Source: Limimaricola cinnabarinus LL-001 (GTDB lineage: Bacteria > Pseudomonadota > Alphaproteobacteria > Rhodobacterales > Rhodobacteraceae). From it: a stretch of 64,000 nucleotides of DNA. Numbering within the stretch: position 1 is the stretch's first letter; each line of letters opens with the position of its first letter. Positions 9,873-19,619 of the stretch are shown piece by piece. Under the pieces are notes generated by a model. It was given only the letters and a program-made list of their open reading frames with translations. It did no database searches and was not told the origin of the DNA. The stretch spans positions 1-64,000 of the forward strand of contig NZ_BATB01000006.1 of assembly GCF_000466965.1 (NCBI RefSeq). Reading direction: 5' to 3'. Both the position numbers and the translations under genes were made by a program.

Positions 9873-10361
9873 TTAAAGGCTTTCGGCCGTTGGGGCAAGC
9901 GCGGGGCGCGGCACGCGCGCGCGGCCTTGGGCAAAGGCCCGCGCGAAGGCGCGGTCGCCCGCATTGCCGAGGCGGGGGGCCGCGTCGCGCATCGGCATCC
10001 ACAGCGCGCGGTGCCCCGCCTCGGTGGGGGCGCCATGCGGGCGCACCGGGCGCGCCGCATAGATGTGACACAGCTTCTCGCCCCACATGTCGTAGTCGGG
10101 CATGAATACGAAACGCCGGAACGCGCCCATGCGGCGCGCCGCGGCGATGCGCCAGCCGGTCTCCTCGAACACCTCGCGATGCAGCGCCTGCAGGGTGCTT
10201 TCGCCCGGATCGACGCCGCCGCCGGGAAGCTGAATGTCGGAGGGGTCGTCCTCCTTGCAGGTCAGCAGCAGATCGCCGCCGCGTTCGAGAATCGCGTAGA
10301 CCCCGACCCGCAGCCGGTATCTCTGGCCGCGCCGCACCTGTTCGCCATAGCGCCGGATCAT
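9873..10361 (-). CDS. NUDIX hydrolase
   Basis: A 162-residue NUDIX protein. The NUDIX box is intact as GGGVDPGESTLQALHREVFEETGW (G-x5-E-x7-REVxEExGW), preceded by VYAILERGGDLLLTCKEDD. The substrate cannot be read from the box; nucleoside diphosphate derivatives are usual. The C-terminus is Ala/Arg-rich. The frame is open over 1 kb upstream opposite hslO, but the Met at 10361 (MIRRYGEQ) matches the usual N-terminus, and the upstream part is a shadow of hslO. It lies 28 bases upstream of argG on the same strand; the divergent hslO start is 70 bases away. Confidence 0.9.
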   Translation of the reverse strand: MIRRYGEQVRRGQRYRLRVGVYAILERGGDLLLTCKEDDPSDIQLPGGGVDPGESTLQALHREVFEETGWRIAAARRMGAFRRFVFMPDYDMWGEKLCHIYAARPVRPHGAPTEAGHRALWMPMRDAAPRLGNAGDRAFARAFAQGRARVPRPALAPTAESL

Positions 10362-10431
10362 CCCTTTTTGTCTCCCGACAAGCTTCCTATATGGTCGCGG
10401 TATGCCTATCCCCGACACGCAAGGAAACCCC

Positions 10432-11486
10432 ATGAGCCTCGCGCCCGCATTGCCTGGGACGACACCGTCCTGCCCTTCCAGCTCGACCAGTCCGACATCC
10501 GGGGCCGGGTCGCGCGTCTCGACGGCGTGCTCGACCGGGTGCTGGAGCAGCACGACTACCCCGCGCAGATCGAGGCGCTGGTGGCCGAGATGACCCTTCT
10601 CACCGCGTTGATCGGCCAGACCGTGAAGTTGCGCTGGAAGCTGTCGCTTCAGGTGCGCGGCGACGGGCCGGCGCGGCTGATCGCCACCGATTACTACGCC
10701 CCCACCGAGGAGGGCGCCCCGGCCCGTATCCGCGCCTGGGCCAGCTTCGACGAGAACCGTCTCGACGAAGGGGCTGAGCCCTCTTCGCTGATCGGCAAGG
10801 GCTATTTCGCGATCCTGATCGATCAGGGGCAGGGCATGGCGCCCTATCAGGGCATCACGCCGATCACCGGCGACACGCTGGCCTCCTGCGCCGAGACCTA
10901 TTTCGCGCAGTCCGAGCAGCTGCCGACGCGGTTCTCGCTGACCTTCGGCAAATCCACCGAGCCAGGCCGCGGCGAAAGCTGGCGCGCTGGCGGCGTGATG
11001 CTGCAGAAGATGCCCAAGGCTTCGCCCTTCGCCGCGACCGCCGAGGGCGGCTCGGGCGAGGAGGGGCTTCTTGAGGCCGCCGACATCCTCGACGAGGACG
11101 AGGGCGAGAACTGGACCCGCGCCAACGTGCTGCTCGATACGGTGGATCAGCTCGAGCTGATCGGGCCGAGCGTGACACCGACGGACTTGCTGATCCGGCT
11201 GTTCCACGAGGAAGGGCCGCGGGTCTTCGAGGCGCAGCCGGTGCAGTTCGGCTGCACCTGCTCGGAAGAGAAGGTGCGCCAGAGCCTGTCGATCTACTCG
11301 GCCAAGGACATCGGACACATGACCACCGAAGAAGGCATCGTCACCGCCGATTGCCAGTTCTGCGGGGCGCATTACGAGTTCGCGCCCAACACGCTCGGGT
11401 TCGAGGCGACCGAAGGGCCGGATGCCAAGGCCAATGAGGCCGAGGCCGATGGACAGGCCGGTGAGCAGGCCGGTGGACGGGGCTGA
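10432..11486 (+). CDS. hslO: Redox-regulated chaperone Hsp33, frameshifted near the start
   Basis: A cytosolic holdase chaperone activated by oxidation and unfolding. The main frame carries the zinc-binding cysteines CTC and CQFC in the C-terminal redox switch (near nt 11250 and 11355), preceded by VLLDTVDQLELIGPSVTPTDLLIRLFHEE. The ATG at 10432 follows an AAGGA site and reads MSLAP before drifting out of frame; restoring one C in the CCC run 10444-10446 gives MSLAPRIAWDDTVLPFQLD, the expected N-terminus. No other start precedes that region in the correct frame. I treat it as one intact gene with a base missing in the sequence. Its end overlaps the next NUDIX gene. Confidence 0.92.
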
Positions 11487-12083
11487 ACCCGACATCAAGG
11501 CGCGGCTCCTTCGGGCGCTGAGCCATCCGGGCGATCTGTCGTCGGATTACGACATCGACCCCCGTCTGCCGGTCCCCGAAGGTCGGGTGCTGCGGCAGGC
11601 GGGGGTGCTCGTGGCGGTGCATCTCGATGGCGGCGCGCCGCGTCTTCTGCTGACCAAGCGTTCGGCCCGGCTGCGCCATCACCCCGGCCAGATCGCCTTT
11701 CCGGGCGGCAAGGTCGAGCCGGTGGATGACGGCCCCGTGGGCGCCGCACTGCGCGAGGCGCATGAGGAGATCGGCCTGCCGCCGGAGCGGGTCGAGGTGC
11801 TGGGCACGCTTCCGGCGCACGAGACGGTGACGGGGTTCTCGGTGACGCCGGTGGTCGGGATCTTGCGCGGGGCCTTCGATCCGGTGCCGGAGGCGGGCGA
11901 AGTGGCCGAGGTATTTTCGGTTCCTCTGGCACATCTCGCCAATCCCTACCACTTTCGTATAGAGGGGCGGCGTTGGCAGGGGCGTCGGCGGCACTATTAT
12001 GTGGTGCGTGGGGTCCGTATTACATTTGGGGCGCCACGGCGCGCATGTTGCGCAGCTTGGCCGAGAGGATGACCCGGGAATGA
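11449..12083 (+). CDS. CoA pyrophosphatase-like NUDIX hydrolase, frameshifted near the C-terminus
   Basis: A NudL/CoAse-type enzyme expected to cleave CoA to phosphopantetheine and 3',5'-ADP. LLTKRSARLRHHPGQIAFPGG, the CoA-specific signature, precedes the NUDIX box GGKVEP...REAHEEIGL. The long frame drifts after HYYVV; adding one C at 12007 restores PWGPYYIWGATARML, a typical CoA-pyrophosphatase tail, and ends at a TGA (12081-12083) that overlaps the next ATG as ATGA. That coupling supports the correction. The start is uncertain: ATG 11449 or GTG 11461/11473, all overlapping the hslO 3' end. Confidence 0.88.
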
Positions 12084-13237
12084 GCGAGCGGATCGAGGCG
12101 GACTGGCTTGCGGGTGCGCCCGCGCGCGCCGTCACGCGGATGTTGGAGGAGGCGGGCCATCAGGCCTGGTTCGTGGGCGGCTGCGTGCGCAACGCCCTCT
12201 TGGGCGCGCCGGTCTCGGATCTCGATCTGACCACCGACGCCCGGCCCGAGCGGGTGATGGAGCTGGCGCGCGCGGCGGGCCTGAAACCCGTGCCCACCGG
12301 CATTGATCATGGCACCGTCACCGTCGTGGCCCGCGGCACCCCGATCGAGGTCACGACCTTTCGGTGTGATGTCGAGACCGACGGGCGGCGCGCCACGGTC
12401 GCCTATTCCGACGACATCGCCGAGGACGCGGCGCGGCGCGATTTCACGATGAACGCGCTTTATGCCGATGCGCGCGGCGAGGTGGTCGATCCGCTCGGCA
12501 CCGGTCTTGCCGATCTCGCCGCGCATCGTCTGCGCTTCATCGGCGAGGCCGAGGCACGCATCCGCGAGGATTACCTGCGCATCCTGCGGTTCTTTCGTTT
12601 CCACGCCTGGTACGGCGCCCCCGAGGGTGGCATCGACGCCGACGGCCTTGCCGCCTGCGCCGGTCTGGCCGAGGGGATCGAGGCGCTCTCGCGCGAGCGT
12701 GTCGGTGCCGAGATGCTCAAGCTCATGGCCGCGCCCGACCCGGCGCCCGCAGTCGCCTCGATGGCGATGTCCGGCGTGCTGATGCGGGTGCTTCCGGGCG
12801 GCGCGTCGGACCCGCTCTCGGTGCTGGTCCATGTCGAGGAGGAGGCGGGCCTCGCCCCCGATCCGATCCGTCGGCTGGCGCTCGTGGGGGGCGAGGAGGT
12901 GGCCGCGTGCCTGCGGCTGAGCCGGGCGCAGGAGGCCGGGCTTCAGGCGCTGCGCGACGCGATGGGGTCGGGCTGGGGGTCGGGAGAGCTTGGCTACAGG
13001 CTCGGCGCCGGGCGGGGTCTCGACGTGCTGGCCCTGAACGCGGCGCTGTCGGGGCGCGAGATTGACCCTGTTTCACGGGAAACCATGGAGGTGGGCGCAC
13101 GGGCATCGTTGCCGGTCAAGGCGGCGGACCTGATGCCACGGATCACCGGCCCGGCACTGGGCGAGGCGCTGCGCGAGATCGAGGCGCGCTGGATCGCCTC
13201 GGGCTTTGCCTTGGGTCGCGACGCGCTTCTCTCTTAG
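12080..13237 (+). CDS. CCA tRNA nucleotidyltransferase (class II)
   Basis: Adds or repairs the 3' CCA of tRNA without a template. The 385-residue product has the nucleotidyltransferase signature FVGGCVRNALLG (about residues 31-42), the catalytic carboxylates DLDLTT, RRDFTMNALYAD, and the ribose-binding RFIGEAEARIREDYLRILRFFRF. A poly(A) polymerase (PcnB) belongs to the same superfamily; in alphaproteobacteria with a single copy the CCA-adding role is usual. The ATG at 12080 overlaps the stop of the preceding NUDIX gene once that gene's missing base is restored. Confidence 0.93.
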   Translation: MSERIEADWLAGAPARAVTRMLEEAGHQAWFVGGCVRNALLGAPVSDLDLTTDARPERVMELARAAGLKPVPTGIDHGTVTVVARGTPIEVTTFRCDVETDGRRATVAYSDDIAEDAARRDFTMNALYADARGEVVDPLGTGLADLAAHRLRFIGEAEARIREDYLRILRFFRFHAWYGAPEGGIDADGLAACAGLAEGIEALSRERVGAEMLKLMAAPDPAPAVASMAMSGVLMRVLPGGASDPLSVLVHVEEEAGLAPDPIRRLALVGGEEVAACLRLSRAQEAGLQALRDAMGSGWGSGELGYRLGAGRGLDVLALNAALSGREIDPVSRETMEVGARASLPVKAADLMPRITGPALGEALREIEARWIASGFALGRDALLS

Positions 13238-13318
13238 GTTGCGCGGCTTGCCGCGTATGCGCGTTTTCCTTCGGGGCAAACCGGCTTATATGCTGCTGGC
13301 ACGCATTCGAGACAATCC

Positions 13319-15169
13319 ATGTTCCGTTTCTTTGAAACCCTCGTCGACCCGTATGGGGAGTACGAGCAGACCGACCGTCCGCCCTCCCGGCTCTGGCCGT
13401 TCCTGAAGGAATACGCGCGGCCCTTCGCGCGGATCTTCTGGGTCACCGGCGTTCTATCGGTCGTGGTGGCCGTGGTCGAGATCTGGCTCATCGCCTATAT
13501 GGGCCGCCTCGTGGACCTTCTGGGCCAGGCCACGCCCGAGACGGTTCTGGCCCGCCACGGGGCCGAGCTTTTGCTCGTCGCGGCCTTCATCCTGATCCTG
13601 CGCCCGGCGTTTCAGGCCCTGCACGTGCTGCTGCTCAACAATGCGATCCTGCCCAATTTCGGCACCACCCTGCGCTGGCGCGCGCATCGCCACGTGCTGC
13701 GACAGTCGGTCGGCTGGTTCGAGAACGACTTTGCCGGCCGGATCGCCAACCGGATCATGCAGACGCCGCCCGCCGCCGGCGAGGTGGTGTTCCAGGTCTT
13801 CGACGCGATCACCTTCGCGTTGGCCTATGTCGTCGGCGCCGCCGTCCTCTTGGGCGAGGCGGACCCGATGCTGCTCTTGCCGCTGGTGATCTGGTTCGGG
13901 CTCTATGCGGCCTTGATGCGCTGGACCGTGAAGCGGATCGGCCCGGCCTCAGAGGCCTCCTCCGACGCGCGCAGCGCCGTGACGGGCCGCGTCGTCGACA
14001 CCTATACCAACATCCATTCGGTCAAGATGTTCGCGCATCACGACCGCGAACTCGAAGGCGCGAAATCGGTGATCGAGCAGGCTCGCGCCACCTTCCAACG
14101 CGAGATGCGGCTCTTCACGATCATGGACGTGTCGCTGTCGGTGCTCAACGGGCTCCTGATCGTCGGGGTGGTCGGCTGGGGGCTCTACTTGTGGATCTCC
14201 GGCTCCGCCAGCGTCGGCGTCGTGGCCGCCGCCACGGCCCTGTGCCTGCGGCTCAACGCGATGACCGGCTGGATCATGTGGGCGGTGACCAACTTCTTCC
14301 AGAATCTCGGCGTCATCGCCGAAGGCATGAAGACCATCGCCCAGCCGATCACCCTCATCGACGACGCCACGGCGCACCCGCTCACGGTGACGCGCGGCGA
14401 GATCGCGGCGCGCGACCTCGGCCATCGTTACGGCCAGAATGCGGGCGGCGTCGGGCCGCTCGACCTGACAATTCCGGCAGGGCAGAAGATCGGTCTCGTC
14501 GGCGCGTCGGGTGCGGGAAAATCGACCCTCGTGAAGCTGCTTTTGCGGTTCTACGACCCCGAAAGGGGCCGGATCGAGATCGACGGGCAGGACATCTCGG
14601 GCGTGACGCAGGACAGCCTGCGGCAGGCCATCGGCATGGTGCAGCAAGACAGCGCGCTGCTGCACCGCTCGGTGCGCGAAAACATCCTCTATGGCCACCC
14701 CGACGCCACAGAGGCCGAGATGATCGCCGCCGCGCGTCAGGCCGAGGCGCATGACTTCATCCTCGATCTCGTCGATGGCGAGGGGCGCACGGGCTACGAC
14801 GCGCAGGTGGGCGAGCGCGGCGTGAAGCTTTCGGGCGGGCAGCGGCAGCGCATCGCTTTGGCGCGCGTGATCCTCAAGGACGCGCCGATTCTCGTGCTCG
14901 ACGAGGCGACCTCGGCGTTGGATTCGGAGGTCGAGGCGGCGATCCTCGGCACGCTCTACGAGATGATGGAGGGCAAGACCGTCATCGCCATCGCGCACCG
15001 GCTCTCGACCATCGCCCGGATGGACCGGGTGCTGGTGATGGAGGAGGGGCGCATCGTCGAGGACGGCACGCATGACGCGCTCTTGGAGCGGGGCGGCATC
15101 TATGCCCGGTTCTGGGAGCGACAGTCCGGCGGATTTCTCGGGATGGACGCCACGGAGGCCGCCGAATGA
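13319..15169 (+). CDS. ABC exporter half-transporter, first of a pair
   Basis: A 616-residue type IV (exporter-fold) half-transporter: an N-terminal membrane domain with about six helices (residues 35-340), then one nucleotide-binding domain. Walker A GASGAGKST lies near residue 395, the signature LSGGQRQR near 503, and Walker B ILVLDEATSALD near 524; all catalytic residues look canonical. The ATG at 13319 starts MFRFFETLVDPY. Its ATGA overlap with the next exporter gene suggests a heterodimer. The substrate (lipid, peptide or drug) is not evident. A TATATG at about 13287 may be part of its promoter. Confidence 0.93.
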   Translation: MFRFFETLVDPYGEYEQTDRPPSRLWPFLKEYARPFARIFWVTGVLSVVVAVVEIWLIAYMGRLVDLLGQATPETVLARHGAELLLVAAFILILRPAFQALHVLLLNNAILPNFGTTLRWRAHRHVLRQSVGWFENDFAGRIANRIMQTPPAAGEVVFQVFDAITFALAYVVGAAVLLGEADPMLLLPLVIWFGLYAALMRWTVKRIGPASEASSDARSAVTGRVVDTYTNIHSVKMFAHHDRELEGAKSVIEQARATFQREMRLFTIMDVSLSVLNGLLIVGVVGWGLYLWISGSASVGVVAAATALCLRLNAMTGWIMWAVTNFFQNLGVIAEGMKTIAQPITLIDDATAHPLTVTRGEIAARDLGHRYGQNAGGVGPLDLTIPAGQKIGLVGASGAGKSTLVKLLLRFYDPERGRIEIDGQDISGVTQDSLRQAIGMVQQDSALLHRSVRENILYGHPDATEAEMIAAARQAEAHDFILDLVDGEGRTGYDAQVGERGVKLSGGQRQRIALARVILKDAPILVLDEATSALDSEVEAAILGTLYEMMEGKTVIAIAHRLSTIARMDRVLVMEEGRIVEDGTHDALLERGGIYARFWERQSGGFLGMDATEAAE

Positions 15170-16998
15170 AGGACATCTCCAAGCTCATCGCCCCGTTCCG
15201 CCCCGCCAAGGGGCCGCCACCGGGCGCGCTCGTGCCGTTCCTGCGCTGGGCGCTTTCGGGCAGCTTCGCCGTCACCGGGGCAAGCGCGCTGGTCTCGGTC
15301 GCCGCAGGCGTGCTCGAGGTGCTCTCGGCACTGATCCTGGGCCGGGTGATCGACACCGCGCTCGCGGCCGAGCCGGGCGGGTTCTTCGCAGGCAACATGG
15401 GGCTGCTTCTGGGCGTCGCGGCCTTCTTCGTGATCCTGCGCCCCATCGTCATGGGGCTGTCGGGGCTGATGCAGAGCGTGGTGCTGTCGCCGTCGATCTA
15501 CACCCTCGTGCTGTCGCGCCTGCACCGGCACACGCTGGGTCAGGCGGTGAGCTTCTTCGACAACGATTTCGCGGGCCGCATCGCGCAAAAACAGATGCAG
15601 GCGGCGCGGGCGACGACCGATCTCACGGTCGACACGATCCAGACCGTCTTCTTCGCGCTGGCCTCGCTCATCGGCTCGGCCTTCCTGCTTCTGACGATCG
15701 ACACGCTGACCGCCGGGCTGCTGACGCTCTGGCTCGTGGGTTATGTCCTGCTGATCCGCGCCTACATGCCGAAGATCCGCGCCACCTCGACCGCCCGGGC
15801 GGCGGCACGCGCGATGGTGACGGGGCAGGTCGTCGACACGATCACCAACATCAAGACGGTGAAGCTCTTTGGCCATTCCGATCACGAGGACCGCGCCGCG
15901 ATCGACGCGATGCACCAGTTCCGCGAGCGGTCGCTGGGCTTTGGCAAGGTGTCGGCGGGGTTCCGGTTCTGGCTCATGGCGCTGGCGGGCACGCTGCCGG
16001 TGATCGTCACCGGCGCGACGCTGGTGTTCTGGAGCCGTGGCGCCGCCTCGCCCGGCGACATCGCCGCCGCCGGCGCGATCTCGCTGCGCCTCGCGCAGAT
16101 GACCGGCTGGGTCAGCTTCACGCTGATGACGATCTACTCGAATCTCGGCGAGATCGAGGACGCGATCCACACCTTGTCGCCCGCGCATGGGCTGACCGAC
16201 CGCGACGGTGCGCGCGATCTGGCGGTGCGGCAGGGCGCGGTGCGTTTCGAAGGCGTGCGCTTTACCTATGGCGGCGGGGTCGGGGGGCTGCGCGGCATCG
16301 ATCTCGACATCGCGCCGGGCGAAAAGATCGGCGTCGTCGGGGCCTCCGGCGCGGGCAAATCGACGCTCGTGGCGGCGCTTTTGCGGCTCTATGACGTGGA
16401 ACAGGGTCGCATCACCATCGATGGGCAGGACATCTCGGGTGTGACGCAGGAAAGCCTGCGCCGACAGATTGGCATGGTCACGCAGGACACGGCGATGTTC
16501 AACCGCTCCGCCCGCGACAACATCCGCTACGGTCATCCGGACGCGTCGCAGCAGGCGGTCGAGACGGCGGCCTCGCGCGCCGAGGCGCATGGCTTCATCG
16601 CCGATCTCGCGGACCTCAAGGGGCGGCGCGGCTACGACGCGCATCTGGGCGAACGCGGCGTGAAGCTTTCGGGCGGGCAGCGCCAGCGCATCGCTATCGC
16701 GCGGGCCATGCTCAAGGACGCGCCGATCCTCGTGCTCGACGAGGCGACCTCGGCGCTCGACAGCGAAGTGGAGGCGCAGATTCAGGCCGCGCTCGAACAG
16801 GCGATGCAAGGCAAGACCGTGATCGCCATCGCGCACCGGCTTTCGACCATTGCGCGCATGGACCGGATCGTGGTCATGGAAGGCGGCCGCATCGTCGAGG
16901 CGGGCACGCATGATGCGCTGCTCGATCTGGGCGAGGTCTATGCCCGCTACTGGAGCCGCCAATCGGGCGGGTTCCTCGGGCAGGAGGCCGCCGAGTAA
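15166..16998 (+). CDS. ABC exporter half-transporter, second of a pair
   Basis: A 610-residue partner of the preceding gene, with the same layout. The membrane domain spans about residues 20-330; Walker A GASGAGKST sits near 390, the signature LSGGQRQR near 500 and Walker B ILVLDEATSALD just after. Both proteins keep complete ATPase motifs, so there is no sign of a degenerate site of the kind seen in many heterodimeric exporters. The two proteins share long stretches, such as VGERGVKLSGGQ in the first against LGERGVKLSGGQ here, pointing to an old tandem duplication. It is followed after 11 bases by the RNA methyltransferase gene. Confidence 0.93.
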   Translation: MKDISKLIAPFRPAKGPPPGALVPFLRWALSGSFAVTGASALVSVAAGVLEVLSALILGRVIDTALAAEPGGFFAGNMGLLLGVAAFFVILRPIVMGLSGLMQSVVLSPSIYTLVLSRLHRHTLGQAVSFFDNDFAGRIAQKQMQAARATTDLTVDTIQTVFFALASLIGSAFLLLTIDTLTAGLLTLWLVGYVLLIRAYMPKIRATSTARAAARAMVTGQVVDTITNIKTVKLFGHSDHEDRAAIDAMHQFRERSLGFGKVSAGFRFWLMALAGTLPVIVTGATLVFWSRGAASPGDIAAAGAISLRLAQMTGWVSFTLMTIYSNLGEIEDAIHTLSPAHGLTDRDGARDLAVRQGAVRFEGVRFTYGGGVGGLRGIDLDIAPGEKIGVVGASGAGKSTLVAALLRLYDVEQGRITIDGQDISGVTQESLRRQIGMVTQDTAMFNRSARDNIRYGHPDASQQAVETAASRAEAHGFIADLADLKGRRGYDAHLGERGVKLSGGQRQRIAIARAMLKDAPILVLDEATSALDSEVEAQIQAALEQAMQGKTVIAIAHRLSTIARMDRIVVMEGGRIVEAGTHDALLDLGEVYARYWSRQSGGFLGQEAAE

Positions 16999-17009
16999 GA
17001 GAGGACGCC

Positions 17010-18259
17010 ATGACCGAGACCCTGCCGCCGAAGACCCCGCAACCCGATCCCGCGCCCCGCGGCGAGGTGACGATCGAGAGGGTGACGCATCACGCATGGG
17101 GCGCGCGCAGAACGGCACTCTCGTGCCGCGCGCCCTGCCCGGCGAAGTGGTGATGCTCACGGCCGAGGCTGCGAAGATCGTCACCCCCTCGCCCGAGCGG
17201 ATCGCACCGCCCTGCCGCCATTTCAAGGCCTGCGGCGGCTGCGCCATGCAGCACGCCTCCGACGGCTTCGTCGAAGGCTGGAAGGCCGAGATCGTGCGCA
17301 CCGCGCTGCGCGCCCAGGGGCTGACGGGCGAGATCGCCCGCGTTCTCACCTCGCCCGCCGACAGCCGCCGCCGTGCCCGTCTCGCTGGGCGGCGCACCAA
17401 GAAGGGCGCGCTCGTGGGCTTTCACGCCCGTGCCTCCGACACGGTGATCGAGGTGCCGGGCTGCCGCCTGCTGCTGCCCGAACTCACGGCGCTGATCCCG
17501 GCGCTGGAGCGGATCGCGGCACTTGCCGCATCGCGCAAGGGCGAGGCGGGCCTGACCGTGACCGCCAGCGAAGCGGGCCCCGATCTGCATATCGACACCG
17601 ACAAGGAGCTGACCGAGGCGCTGCGCATCGCGCTTCCGGACATCGCGCGCGAGGCGGGGATTGCGCGGCTGGTCTGGGCCGACGAGATCGTGGCCGAACT
17701 CGAGCCGCCCGTCCAGATGATGGGCCGCGCGCGGGTCGTGCCGCCGCCCGGCGCCTTTCTTCAGGCCACCGCGCATGGCGAGGCGGCGCTGCTGGACTGC
17801 GTGCGTGCCTCCGTGGGCGGGGCCGCGCGCATCGTCGATCTCTTTGCGGGATGCGGCACCTTCTCGCTGCCGCTGGCCGAAAGGGCCGAGATTCACGCCG
17901 TCGAGGGGGAGGCCGCGATGCTGGCGGCGCTCGATCGGGGCTGGCGCGGGGTGCCGGGGCTCAAGCGCGTGAGCACCGAGACGCGCGATCTGTTCCGCCG
18001 CCCGCTCCTGCCGGACGAGCTGTCGCGATTCGATGCCGCCGTGATCGACCCGCCGCGCGCGGGCGCTCAGGCGCAGGTGGCCGCTCTCGCCGCATCTCAA
18101 ATCAATGTGATCGCAATGGTGTCCTGCAGCCCGTCGAGCTTTGCGCGCGACGCCAAAGCCCTTGTGAACAAGGGGTTCGAGATGGGTCCTGTGACCGTGG
18201 TGGACCAATTTCGCTGGTCGCCGCATGTGGAATTGGCGACACGATTCACCCGGTTCTAA
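17010..18259 (+). CDS. Class I SAM-dependent RNA methyltransferase with Fe-S motif, frameshifted near the start
   Basis: A TrmA/RlmD-family uracil-C5 RNA methyltransferase; rRNA or tRNA target not resolved. The long frame has the 4Fe-4S cysteines CRHFKACGGC plus a later Cys, the SAM-binding VDLFAGCGTFSLPLA, the IDPPRAGA motif and the catalytic-Cys region VSCSPSSFARD. The ATG at 17010 opens MTETLPPKTPQP and leads into the TRAM-like EVTIERV; restoring one G at 17094 gives HHGMGRAQNGTLVPRALPGE and joins the long frame. The RBS AGAGAGGACG lies just upstream. It is probably intact in the organism. Confidence 0.9.
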
Positions 18260-18345
18260 CCATGATGCGCGAGGCTCCCCCTAGGCGGGATTTCACGGAT
18301 CCGCTAAATTCGCCGAAACGGCTTCAGACCGGGACAGTGGGCAGC

Positions 18346-18840
18346 ATGACCATCGACAGACGCAAGTTTCTCCTCGCCGCGCCGGCGCTTCTCGCAGCTT
18401 GTTCGGGCCGCCGGGTGCTGAGCTATGATGGGCCTCAGATCACCTCGATCATGGCCTTCAAGCAGCAGCGCAAACTCTACCTGCTCAGCGGCAACAAGGC
18501 GATCAAGACCTATCCCTTCCAGCTTGGCTTCGCCCCCGTCGGTCACAAGCAGTTCGAAGGCGACGGCAAGACGCCCGAAGGCGCCTACATCATCGACCGG
18601 CGCAATCCCAACAGCGCCTATCACCTCTCGGTCGGTATCTCCTATCCCAATGCCAACGATCGCGCCTTTGCCGAAGCCTATGGCAAGAGCCCGGGCGGCG
18701 AGATCTTCATCCACGGCACGCCCAGCGTGGTCGAGGGCAAGAAGGACTGGACCGCGGGCTGCATCGCCGTGATGAATCACGAGGTCGAGGAAATCTATTC
18801 GATGGTTGGTGATTACACCCCGGTCTTCGTCAAGGCCTGA
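18346..18840 (+). CDS. L,D-transpeptidase family lipoprotein
   Basis: A 164-residue YkuD-domain protein. The N-terminus MTIDRRKFLLAAPALLAAC combines a Tat-like RRKF with a lipobox LAAC, so it is probably an outer- or inner-membrane-anchored lipoprotein facing the periplasm. The catalytic HGxx...SxGC pattern is visible as FIHGTPSV and TAGCIAV, with the nucleophilic Cys near residue 139. YkuD enzymes form 3-3 peptidoglycan cross-links or attach proteins to the wall; some sibling families lack those roles. A stem-loop terminator follows. The ATG at 18346 was preferred because the frame upstream is antisense-like filler. Confidence 0.9.
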   Translation: MTIDRRKFLLAAPALLAACSGRRVLSYDGPQITSIMAFKQQRKLYLLSGNKAIKTYPFQLGFAPVGHKQFEGDGKTPEGAYIIDRRNPNSAYHLSVGISYPNANDRAFAEAYGKSPGGEIFIHGTPSVVEGKKDWTAGCIAVMNHEVEEIYSMVGDYTPVFVKA

Positions 18841-18866
18841 GCGGGGTTCGGCATCGGCCAACACGA

Positions 18867-18894
18867 GAAAGGGACGCCGCAGCGCCCCTTTTTT
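18867..18894 (+). terminator. Rho-independent terminator after L,D-transpeptidase gene
   Basis: An imperfect stem (AGGGACGC with GCGCCCCT, one mismatch) with a CGCA-type loop is followed by six T residues, about 30 bases after the stop codon. Confidence 0.75.
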
Positions 18895-18945
18895 CATGTC
18901 CGATACAGGTTCCAGAACGATCCGGTCCCTGACATGGCGGCAGCC

Positions 18946-19455
18946 TCAGGCCGCGAGCACCATCGTCCACCAGATCTTGCCTGCCGGTTCCTGAAACCAC
19001 GCAAGGCCCATGCGGGTCGCCGACGGGTCGAGGATCACGTCACGCGTCGCCGACTCCTCCATCCACGAGGCGAGCGTTTCGAGCTCGGTCTCGTAGGTTT
19101 CCGAGATCGTCTCGCCCACCAGACGCCCCGAGAACCCGACGCGCCGGAGACGGTCCACCGGGGACGAGCCGTCGGAGCCGAAATGCCAAGGCCGGTTCTG
19201 CACGCTCATGTCGCGCGAATGGGTGGCGGCGGCGGCGTTGAGCTGCGCGTCGAGGGTGAGCATGGACAGCCCGCGCGCTTGGCGCAGCGTGTTGACGCCG
19301 TCGAGCATCCGGTAGGGGATCTGCGCCTCGTCCTCCGGCCTGATTCGGTACACCTGCGGCAGCGGCAAGCCGTCGGGGCCGATCCGGCCCGTGGGCGCCG
19401 CGCAGGCCGAAAGGCCGGTGAGAAGAAGGCCGAGAATCAGCTCGCGTCGCTGCAT
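18946..19455 (-). CDS. CAP/SCP-domain lipoprotein
   Basis: A 169-residue secreted protein of the CAP (cysteine-rich secretory, antigen 5, PR-1) superfamily. The signal peptide MQRRELILGLLLTGLSAC ends in a lipobox (LSAC), so it is probably lipid-anchored. The core shows LDGVNTLRQARGL, ATHSRDM with the conserved His, ENI-equivalent VGETISETY and WM.ES..RDVILDPSATRMGLAW. The role of bacterial CAP proteins is unclear; association with the cell wall is common. It lies between, and opposite to, two L,D-transpeptidase genes, which suggests an envelope function. Confidence 0.87.
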   Translation of the reverse strand: MQRRELILGLLLTGLSACAAPTGRIGPDGLPLPQVYRIRPEDEAQIPYRMLDGVNTLRQARGLSMLTLDAQLNAAAATHSRDMSVQNRPWHFGSDGSSPVDRLRRVGFSGRLVGETISETYETELETLASWMEESATRDVILDPSATRMGLAWFQEPAGKIWWTMVLAA

Positions 19456-19619
19456 GCGTCACCTGTGAGGTCCAGAACTCTCGCCTGATAGCGGCAGCGG
19501 CGCGACAGATCAAACGGGATCGGCGGGGCCTCGCCAAGTTGACGTTTCGGTGAATTGCGCCTCACGCAAACGCGATCTACGAGATTCTGGTGACGTCACC
19601 CCCTGCTCTGGAGATTCGC

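Noticed and set aside
10362-11498. N-terminal extension of the NUDIX gene on the minus strand
   Set aside because: It lies opposite hslO and has no recognisable domain; the NUDIX protein starts at 10361.
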